Position numbers and translations under genes: made by a program
Shown: piece by piece, positions 22,055-30,438 of the stretch
How the letters are laid out: every line of letters begins with the position of its first letter
Numbering within the stretch: position 1 is the stretch's first letter
Notes under the pieces: generated by a model
What the model was told of the DNA's origin: nothing
The model's input: the letters and a program-made list of their open reading frames with translations, nothing else
The model's database searches: none
DNA from: Perkinsus olseni
Taxonomy: Eukaryota > Perkinsozoa > Perkinsida
Direction of reading: 5' to 3'
Assembly (NCBI GenBank): GCA_013115125.1
Contig: JABANN010000334.1
Location: forward strand, 1 to 38,117
Length of the DNA stretch: 38,117 bases

Positions 22055-22793
22055 CTATGAACCAGACCGGTGCCCCACTCACCGGCTGGGACTCATATCG
22101 TTGCAGGACTTTTCTCCGAGCAAGTCAGCATATTCACAATACGTCCATTACAAATGACTAAGTGCATTTTCTCTACATGAAGTCTTTCGTCACTGGCAGT
22201 CGCTTTGAAAAGTTCAGTTGACCTTCAGCGATTAGGCGTGAGGAGCACTCTCTTACCCGCGGAATCTTACCCGGCGTGTACAATGCACTCGCTTGGTTCG
22301 TAAAGACTATTTCGCGCCTATCTAAACCTCGTCAAATCCCTCCTGTGAAAACTATCTGTGAACACAATGTGTAGCGCACGTCGTGTAGAGCACAACAGCA
22401 ACACCAGGCACAACTGGGACTTCGGGCAGAATCCATGTTCAAGCTACTTGACTAATGAGACCAGCGGCGATTTTGAGTTTCTGAGCACACCGCCAGCGAG
22501 ACTGTTCGATAGTCTGACTCGATCATTGATCTATGTCGAGTCTAGTGATCATGCAATCGCAGTTTTACAACTCGATGAGTTCAACCCGATCCGGAGGGCG
22601 CCCTAGGACTAGCGAGATCTCGCTGGGTGATCTCTCCGGCGTACACTGACTAGCCGAGTCGTCACTGCCGAGCATGTTGGATATGAAACTCATAGGTGGT
22701 GGGGGCGAACTGCCACCAGACGATCTGACAAAGATGTTCGCAATCACTTCAGTCAAACACGATACCAAGAGAGCGATTCACACGAAATTTAGC
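22055..22793. other. Intergenic gap before the second tRNA
   Basis: About 740 bases. The plus frame 22358-22606 (82 aa) is open and moderately ordinary in composition, but has no domain and no clear splice partner. A minus frame at 22565-22768 contains a short Ser/Gly/Pro run only. I leave both uncalled. The first part probably includes the 3' end of the JmjC transcript. Confidence 0.4.
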
Positions 22794-22875
22794 GTCAGTT
22801 TGGCCGAGTGGTCTAAGGCGCCAGACTCAAGTTCTGGTGGAGAAATCCGCGTGGGTTCAAACCCCACAGCTGACA
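22794..22875 (+). tRNA. tRNA-Leu (anticodon CAA), second copy
   Basis: An 82-nt class II tRNA identical to the copy at 10292-10373 except for one base in the T-loop (TTCAAAC instead of TTCGAAC). Anticodon CAA is at 22828-22830. All stems, including the variable arm GGA-GAAA-TCC, are intact. The changed base lies in the B-box at a position where either purine is tolerated. No TTTT run follows within 40 bases. Instead an 8-bp perfect hairpin, TCTACCAG-AA-CTGGTAGA, lies at 22877-22894. The flanks otherwise differ from those of the first copy, so the duplication involves little more than the tRNA itself. Confidence 0.96.
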
Positions 22876-22919
22876 TTCTACCAGAACTGGTAGAGTTGTT
22901 TCCTACTGACGCCCGGGTC

Positions 22920-23600
22920 TTACATAGATCGCGATGTTGAAGAGCTGGCTTCGAGTTCACTCTCGCTGGACTCGGACTCTGTATCCTCATTTTTGGTTCG
23001 TCTCTGAATTTCTTCTCGAAGTTCCGCAACTCGTTTGGTATACACGCTAACCTGCACGCACGGACATGTAACGGCGTGAATCATAAGAACAGAACGGCAG
23101 GGTTCGCTGAACAGGCCATTCCGGGATACTTCAGATGGATAGGGGAACCGTCGAGTCTTAGGAAGATCGTCTTCTACCATCCGTTCAGTTTTCTCGATCT
23201 GGACATCCCGCTTCTGTATCCGCTCACGGAGTTTCTCGTTTGATTCGACTGCGGATGCCAAAGCCTGTTCCACACGTGATATACTACTCAGCCGACTATA
23301 GAGGAGGTCTTGGCGCCGGCTCAGCTGAAACGATCCATTTGCACGCCTCTAGTAGAGGCGTATATCTCGTATCTTCTTTCAGAAGATAGACGGTGATACT
23401 TCCTCGTTCAATGCTTCCAGGTTGCCGGTGAGCTTTCTCGTGAGTTGCGTTTCCTCCTTCAGCCTGCCTTTCAGTAGGTTGCACTTGCGCAGTGTACAGC
23501 CACTCTGCTGCTCTTTGACCTAAAGCCAAGTCGGCCTTGGAAACATCACGGTGTTGTCTTGTTGGGGACAAGTCAGTTGTATTTCACCTCTAAGACCTTC
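22920..23600 (-). CDS. Small coiled-coil protein
   Basis: Read on the minus strand, three segments have strong coiled-coil character. Segment 23519-23400 begins VKEQQSGCTLRKCNLL and ends GNLEALNEE. Segment about 23295-23173 contains VEQALASAVESNEKLRERIQ and DVQIEKTERM. Segment about 23044-22920 contains VYTKRVAELREEIQRRTKNE, then a Glu/Ser-rich tail and TAA. Good GT and AG signals flank them (donor GTAGAAG after ...TERM; acceptor ...CGTGCAG before VSVYT). The phase between the first and second segments does not match cleanly, so one splice site is uncertain. The 5' end beyond 23600 is not found. Heptad spacing suggests a dimeric coiled coil. The family is not recognisable. The gene ends 45 bases from the tRNA on the other strand. 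Confidence 0.5.
23344..23388. repeat. Two adjacent hairpins inside the intron of the coiled-coil gene
   Basis: CGCCTCTA-G-TAGAGGCG at 23344-23360 is a perfect 8-bp inverted repeat with a 1-base centre. Ten bases on, TATCTTCT-TTC-AGAAGATA at 23370-23388 is a perfect 8-bp stem with a 3-nt loop. Both fall between the proposed donor near 23399 and acceptor near 23296 of the minus-strand gene. Confidence 0.6.
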
Positions 23601-23754
23601 AACATGTCCACCAAAACAGAAAACCGCGATCGGAATTCGGAAATACTCGATGGCAACATCGGAGGTTCCAGGAGGCGGAATAAATGATCAATGGACCCTG
23701 CGAATGGCCCATTGCTTGAACCTGAGTTCAGGCCGGCTCTCCAGTAAATGAACT

Positions 23755-24003
23755 GTGGACCCCCGAAAAGAAAATACCCTTGCGGCTCCGCAAGTGCTCT
23801 TCACTGGCATGCTGGGATACGCTGACTCGTTGACACGGCACAGCCGGGCCTGGGTGATATATTTGTATGAAGGTAGCACGCGGTGGGTGTTGCTCTCACC
23901 CGCAGCTCCGGTCGGTAAGCCTGTGCGCGACCAAGAGCTCTTCAACGCTCTGGCTCGACCCATACCTTCCCGAAAGTTCGAGGTCCGGGTGTTTCCCGCC
24001 TGA
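23755..24003 (+). pseudogene. JmjC-like fragment, possibly a partial exon
   Basis: The plus-strand stretch codes QVLFTGMLGYADSLTRHSRAWVIYLYE and continues GSTRWVLLSPAAP. The pattern H-x-x-x-W followed by G-x-x-x-W-x-L-x-x-P resembles the central strands of JMJD8-like JmjC proteins, where a residue near the His binds metal. A short helix (DQELFNALARPIP) and a stop follow. I find neither a convincing N-terminal part nor the downstream distal-His strand (GDxxxxPxxWxH) before the WD-repeat gene at 24241. It could be one exon of a spliced gene, a truncated copy, or chance similarity. It lies 1.7 kb downstream of the full JmjC gene on the same strand. Confidence 0.35.
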
Positions 24004-24240
24004 CAGACACATGACCCTCTGTTCATAGTAGGAGGATTCAAAGATTTGATACAGAAACACATCGAGGGGACGCTCACCCGGGAAGACTCGATCCCAGAAG
24101 ACAAGACCTGTTCTCTGTCTTCCAGAATCATCGCACGTTAAGGACAGAAACTGCTGTACAGAACAAGCACGTATCCATTGATCGGAACTCGACAGAGGAA
24201 GTACTAAAGTCGTAGAAACGTTCCTGTGGCAGAGGCTGCA

Positions 24241-26184
24241 CTAGAGGTCGTCAATGTCACGGAAAAAGGCCTTCGTGTTCGCCTTCTTCGCGTTTACACT
24301 AGCGGTGTTCTTCTGTTTACCGACCTGCGCCGCTTTTCTTTTCAGTTTCTGCCGTTTTGCCCTCGTCATCTTCTTCAGCTCTTCCTCATCCTTAGACTCT
24401 ATGTCTGAGTCCTTCGTCTCGCCCGCAGCCATCTTGAGAGCATCTTGTACCCTCCAGAATTTTACGTGGTAATCCTGCCCGACAGTCGCCACAAGCCCCT
24501 CGTCTAGATCAGCATGCATACTCTCTATTTCCGCAGCCAACGGCTTTCCCGTAGAAGCGTCCGTGTGGCCGCCAAGAACTCCTCGTACTGCATTTGGGAA
24601 AACGCAGAAAACTCTGACGTATCCGTCTCCGCCTCCGCATACAACCGTAGAGTCATCGAGTGCAATCATGTTGTCCAGCGACGTGACATTCTGCATGTGC
24701 GTAATTCTGTCCCTCACATCGCCCCAGTAATCATAGTTCCAGATCCCCACGACGCCGTTCTGGTCGCCGGTGAGCAATTTCTTGCTATCCTTCACTAAGC
24801 ACATGGACAGAAGCTCATTCTCTTGATTGTCACTCATAGCCTTCAACTTCTGTTTGTTGTACCGAAGATCATAGCAACCAAGAGTTGCATCACCCGAGGT
24901 GGACAGCAGTGACTTTCCGTCATTCTCAACGAGTAACTGCGTGATGTAGTCCTCCTGGAGGTCCTCATCTGGGAACTTGACAACAGTACCTGGGGACGCA
25001 AGGCACGGATTTTCCACGCCAGCACTTTCATCCTATCGAATCAATGCTGCGTGAGTTAAATCCGACTCGAGCGTGCGAGAACTAAGCGGTCAATCCTAGG
25101 GTAATGCGCGTTGAGAGGATGCACAAGTCGCAATGAACCAGTGACTTTACGGGTTGGCGCAGACGTTGATTAGAGAGAATACGTAACCTCGAAGCATGAG
25201 AACATACCCCAGTAAGTTGCAGTCCCGTACTCGTTCAGGTGACAGTTTACGAGTCGAAAAACCGGATACGCTGAGAATTTGTGGAGGGAGGTACGTGACG
25301 TACCTCCGGCCCGCAGCAAATCTCAGCGGCCTTGTAACTTCAGTTCCGGGTATGCATGGAGAACGGTTGCCACAACGGACTTAATAGCAGCGCACTAGCC
25401 TCCACCCAAAGTACTACTTTTCTTCCCGTGTATTCGAGGGTCGAATGCTAAAATTTGACCCTCATCGGATCCCGCCGCCACCAGTCCCGTGTCATTTATC
25501 ACTTCCATTGTGGAAACTCCTGCATTCATTTTACTGGAGAGCCACAGCTGTTTACCCGAGCGATCGTTTTGGGACACCCTGAGAGTTCAATTTGACAAGC
25601 ATGACCACCGCGAGTAGCGCATCCAATGAACTTGAGAGTAGATGAATGCAGAAACTACGTGTGAACATGCGCTAAGCCAAGCTTTCTGCACGGCCGAGCA
25701 ATAACAAAGTCGCAGCCACAATGGACCCTATGGGGGGTGGCTTACGTTCCATCAGCGGACCCAGACATCATCCAGTCCCCTTGCGTCGGCTGCCACCGCA
25801 CAACTCGGCAACTCTGTCGGTGTGTGTGGAAATGGCCAGCCTTTTCTACAACGCGCGATTCTTGATCGTACCTGGGAGAACCAAAACGACGCTACCGAAA
25901 GAGTTCCAGTAGCCGTGTACGAACACATTTCCGTGAGGACAACGATCCCCATTGAAATATGCGATTACGTGTCGTAACGATGCTTCACGACAAGAGCGTA
26001 CAACGACTACTGCCCCCCCCCGACGAGGCGAGCTGATGGGCGGCTAGAAACCTTACGTATGAAATATGACATCGCCTGATATCGTCGCTGACGCTAGCAG
26101 TTGCTCAGCTGGGTGGAATCGCACGTCAAAGGTGTGCTCTGGTAGGATTATGTCCGGCAGCGGTGGCAGCGAAGTCGGAGCCAT
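24241..26184 (-). CDS. WD-repeat protein, WDR55-like
   Basis: Minus-strand, at least four exons. The start ATG is at 26184-26182. Exon 1 (26184-26057) codes MAPTSLPPLPDI and then FDVRFHPAEQLLASATISGD, the first WD blade. An exon at about 25850-25740 codes HRQSCRVVRWQPTQGDWMMS and SGSADGT. An exon at about 25577-25425 codes STMEVINDTGLVAAGSDEGQ. The last exon, 25032-24241, is long: EDYITQLLVENDGKSLLSTS, SGDATLGCYDLR, then DQNGVVGIWNYDYWGDVRDR, GGGDGYVRVF, then ATVGQDYHVKFW, and a Lys/Arg-rich tail ending FFRDIDDL. Order and wording fit WDR55 (yeast Jip5), a nucleolar protein needed for rRNA processing and large-subunit assembly. The basic tail suits nucleolar location. The intron between about 25425 and 25033 is unusually long and contains a strong hairpin. 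A further short exon near 25870-25960 is possible. Confidence 0.8.
25269..25328. repeat. 60-nt long stem-loop in a WDR55 intron
   Basis: An inner perfect 9-bp stem, GGAGGTACG (25287-25295), loop TGA, CGTACCTCC (25299-25307), is nested in an outer stem, CGCTGAGAATTTG (25269-25281) with CAAATCTCAGCG (25317-25328), which differs by one bulged base. Between the stems are 5 and 9 unpaired bases. It lies in the long intron between the third and last supported exons of the minus-strand WD-repeat gene. Confidence 0.7.
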
Positions 26185-26861
26185 TCTCGGACAGTCGGAG
26201 AAGACGACGGCTAAGTTTACGCAAAATCAGACATATATTTCCCCAAGAGCTTCGGCTTTGAGCCCATCCTGGTTAGTGTTCATGCAACTTCCGAGCAAGG
26301 GAACTTCCGCGCGAATCTCCACAGCAATGCCCCCGTGAAAATTGCGAGAACGGCAAGAACCAAGTTGCACCGCGCGAGAGCATCGATTACCATGGCGGGC
26401 GCTAATCAACTTCGATACTTGCGTTCAGCACGAGAGTAGCCCGCGGTAAGACTACATGAACAAGGGAGCCTATGCCGGCTCAGATTATATCTTTTGGTTC
26501 AGCGCGGTAATGCGTTTCGGGCCCTAGCCCGGTAAGTTCGTGTGCTTCTCAAGAACTGCTCGTTGCAGGCAAGACTTGTGTTCCCACAGACAAGACGAGT
26601 CTTCCGCTTAGGTCCAGAGAAGAACGCGTGGTGGCTTACTAGTTCTCAGCGCATTTTTCCTTCTTTCTTTGTTGGCCTCCTCCTTCTCCTACTCCTCCTA
26701 CTTGTTATAACCTTAGTATTTTCGCGGAGTAATACTGAAAAGAGTCCATTCATTGTTATTTGGCATCAGTAACAACTAGTGCAGTTGATAACAAGCCTTG
26801 AAGAAGAAGTGCAGCAGCAACAACAACAACAACAACAGCAGTCGAAGATAAAGAAATAGAT
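26185..26861. promoter_or_regulatory. Divergent intergenic region between WDR55-like and first PTB-like gene
   Basis: About 677 bases between two genes read in opposite directions, so it should hold both promoters. On the PTB side there is a pyrimidine-rich tract at about 26656-26702 (CTTC/CTCC repeats) and a CAG/CAA tract at 26811-26840, both close to the first ATG. These probably lie in the 5' leader. I see no TATA box I would trust. Confidence 0.45.
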
Positions 26862-29466
26862 ATGTCTGAACAACAACAGGATCACCAACCTGAGCAGCAG
26901 CAGCCCGGCGCCGGACAGCCAATGGCACCGCAGTTGCCTCAGAGCTCAGGCGATATGCCAGTTATCGCTAGTTTCGGAGGGAACGGAGGCGGTCAGAGTC
27001 CAACGAGAGTGAGTCTCACGCCCTGTGAGCCGTAGCTCGGCCGTCATTCTTGCACCGCTCTTTTAGGAAGCCGGTTCTCCTTCTCAACCAGCTCATCAGC
27101 CGTCGAAGGTATGCTCAACCCCCGCATGGCTCCAGCGAGACTTTTGGCACTCCTCAGGTTTTATATGTGCGTAACATTTCAGAGTCAGTGACAGAGCAAG
27201 ATATTATCGCCTATTGTCTCACGTTCGGAAGAGTCGTTAATATTCTGTTGCTGAGAGACAAGAGGCACGGATTCATAGAGTTTGAGGTGAGTCCGTGTCA
27301 GTCCGTCCAGTTAGTGGTTCGCAACGTTGCATCTCCGCAGGACGAATCTTCCGCGATCAAGTGTTATAACTATTACAACACGAACCCGCTGCTCGTCACC
27401 GGTCACAGGCTAGAGTTTGCCTTCTCGGGCAGGACCGAGATCACAGCCAGAAGGGTAACGCTCTACTCTCTATCTCCTCTCATAGTACTCCGCCTGTGAG
27501 CGATGGCACTCTTTCAGGATCCCGATTCCAATCCGCCAAACCGGATTCTGTTGTTCACAATAACGAATCTTGTATATCCCGTTACCGTTGACGTCATATC
27601 TCAAGTGAGTTCGCGGGTGGTGCGATGCTGCGTTGCACTTCAACGATGTGAGAGTACGCGACTCTCTTGGCCCGGCGACCTCACGTTCAATGTTGAATTC
27701 TCATAACCCATCTTGCTGCACTATTCCGCGTCTCAGGTGATGAATAAGTTTGGTGGATTAGAGAAGGTTATCGTGTTCAACCGCGGGAATGCGGTCCAGG
27801 CCCTCGTGCAACTGGCTGACGTGGAGACGGCGAGTGAGCAACGCCCAGTGACAGCTGTCTTTGAAAAAGCTTTATCTCTTATGCAGACATAGCCAAGGAG
27901 CAGTTGGATGGGCAGAACATATATGCTGGGTGTAACACTATCAAAGTACAGTACTCCTCGCTACCTCAGTTGGAGATCAAGCACAATAACGAGAGAAGTT
28001 GGGACTTTACCAACCCGAACTTGCTCTGTGAGCCTGTTCTTCCCTTCTCGCTCGGAAAATTTACTCCTTTCAGCCGGCAGTGTTGGAGGTGGCAGTAGTC
28101 TCACACCTTCTCACCAACAGCAGCTGCTGGGCGGAGCAGCGGGCGGGCAGTCTCCCGCCAATCTCATGGCCAACTTCAATTACGTCCAGGCCATGAACGC
28201 GTTGTCGCAAGCTAACCTCCAGGTGGGTGATCAGCGAGTGGTGGAACTAACCATCCCACGGTTCCATGTTAGAACCCCTCGGCGGCTATGGCGGCCGCGG
28301 CAGCGGCACTTCAAGCAAGTATGGGTGGTGGAGCTAGTGGTGGGCTAACGGCAGCTGGTGGCTTCAGCACACCTACTGCTGCTGGTAGTCAGCGCCCAAG
28401 TTATATCACGTGTAACGCCCTAGCTTCCTCAGGGGCAGCCCCGGTGGTAATCGTACACGGGCTCAATGAGCAAGAGACGAGACCTGATGATCTGGCAGCT
28501 CTTTTCGCCGTCTACGGTAACGTGGTTAGAGTGAAGATTATGTTCAAAGCGAGGCATACCGCTCTGGTAAGCTCCCAGTTCGCTTGCGCGAGGCCGAGCG
28601 ACTCGAGAGACTGTAGGTACAGATGCAGGACATGCAACAGTGTCGTACGGCCATATCGTATCTACAAGACGTCTGGCTCCATGGGAACCAACTCACAATG
28701 GAGATGAGCAAAGGAGGGAACATACCACCAATCCCACCCAGTATGATCTCGGGAAGCTCCGTTTACGCTATCTTATTCCTTTCCGTTGTTTGTTGCCCCA
28801 AGTTCCTGCCGCACGGGGAATCAAGAGAGTCTTAGGTACACCTTCAAACCGTGCTGGAGTAGAGCTTCTTACGAAGGACTACTCGTCCCAAGGCAACCTT
28901 TACGGTCGTCACAGGATCGATAAGATGACCAAGCCCTATGCTCCCAGCACTAGTTTGCATATCTCCAACATGCCTGATAATTGCACTGAGCAGGTGAGGC
29001 TTCATACGTTCGCTGCTCGAGCGTTATCCCCTTCCTTTCAGGACCTAGCCAACGTGCTGGCGTCGGTGGGATGCCAGTTCTCGAACATCCGTTTCCTCGA
29101 CGAGCAACATCATATTGCCATAGTGCAATGTCTCACTCTTGACAACGCCATCAGCACTTTGTGCCGTGCTCATGGAAGGTAAAAACCCTCAGTTGTTCGT
29201 GCTACTGCCCAATTTCCACTGCATAACTCGGTTCGACGCTGATGGCCCTTTTAGGCAGTTTTTCCTCTCTCAGACTCGTCGGCAATTCTCCCAGACCATG
29301 TCGTATCGGCTTTGGCCACGGCGTCACTGGTCCGAGTCCCGGCAGCAGGAGGTCACAGTCACAGCACGGCATGCAGTCGCCTGTAGCCCCACAAATGCTT
29401 CTGGCGAGTGTGAGGCAACAACAGGGCAGCTTCCACGCGGACCAGGGTGTCAACCAGAACTTCTAA
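26862..29466 (+). CDS. PTBP/hnRNP L-like protein with four RRMs, copy A
   Basis: RNA-binding regulator of splicing or translation. Exons: 26862-27008, 27067-27108, 27158-27286, 27341-27454, 27518-27604, 27737-27833, 27887-28027, 28074-28222, 28273-28566 (with a likely 48-nt intron at 28385-28432), 28617-28740, 28836-28993, 29042-29178 and 29274-29466. With the 48-nt intron removed the product is 587 aa and every phase fits. The N-terminus is Gln-rich. RRM1 has VLYVRNISESVTEQDIIAYC and [15 protein letters not shown]2 has [40 protein letters not shown] and ERSWDFTNPNLL, very close to the PTBP/hnRNP L second RRM. An Ala/Gly-rich linker follows. RRM3 has VVIVHGLNEQETRPDDLAAL and [23 protein letters not shown]4 has TSLHISNMPDNCTEQDLANV and RFLDEQHHIAIVQC, ending in RIGFG. 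A Gln/Gly-rich tail ends in TAA. Confidence 0.9.
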
Positions 29467-30438
29467 GTTGAGATTAATTATGATGTCTACCAAAAAAACC
29501 CTGCAGTCTACCTTGAAGGCACAAGGTCGTCTAACGTCTTGGGTCTCTTAAGCTAGTCAGTGGTGGACGTCTTTTCTTCGTAATATGAAGTTGTCTTTAT
29601 ATCATCTCTCCTTCCTAGAGGGACTCTGGTTGATCTTATCACAATTGTATGGAGCATTGGTATCGCTATATTAATCAATTATATCATGCTCGGCTACCGC
29701 GGGCCATTTCTTCGAGTGCTTTGGGTGGTGTCGTTACTTCGGTCACAATAAAAAATGTTGAAGCCTGTTGACGCCTTCGAGTGTGTACATCTGCGAGACG
29801 TCTCTTTAACCTATTATCTTAACCGAAGTGGAGGCTATTACTACCTAGCGAGGTTTTAACGTTGCATAAGTCGTGCATTTCTCTTATTGGGTGTCCGTAT
29901 TGTTCTGCTTGCGGCGTATCATGATACTCATGTCGTCGTCTTGCATCTACCAGTTGTATGTGATCACACCCGAGAAAGTTGTCGTCGTAGTCAGTTGTAC
30001 CTCGGTCCTTGTGTAGTCGCCTGCCCAGAGTGACTTACACAGGATGATAGGTATCAATGTTATATTGTGATTCTCTAGGAGACCAGGAGCTCGGTGATTG
30101 ATAGTGATAAGTTGTTACTGAGTTGTGGTCATTGTGACGATCATACGAGGGTTATTTTTTGAGACGATTTGATAACCTCTGAATCGTTGATGGATCTATA
30201 CGTGAGTTGAGTCTTTGGTTGAGTCATGTCAATTAATCTCCAATAAGAATCGGTCTGAACGTTGCAACGTCTTGGACGTGGTACTAGGTGGTTGTCCGGC
30301 CGTTACCCACTGTCGTCTCGTCGCAGTAGTAGCCCTCCTCAGAAATAAGTGGTTGATGCCTTTAGGTTTCCTTCGATAATTTTTCCACTATGAATGCGAA
30401 CAGACTCCATCGCTATCGCCAGGAAACTGAAGTAGCAG
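29467..30438. other. Intergenic gap between PTB-like copies A and B
   Basis: About 970 bases, T- and G-rich on the plus strand, with no long open frame on either strand. An AATAAA lies near 29746 and could serve the end of copy A. An ATG at 30390 is followed by an 18-residue frame that does not join copy B in phase. I see no RNA gene. Confidence 0.5.

Noticed and set aside
22358-22606. Plus-strand 82-aa frame between the JmjC gene and the tRNA
   Set aside because: No domain, no splice partner found, no leader or tail signals; kept only as part of the gap description.
23688-24131. Minus-strand 147-aa frame as a 5' exon of the coiled-coil gene
   Set aside because: No coiled-coil character and no phase-compatible donor; the plus strand looks more JmjC-like here.
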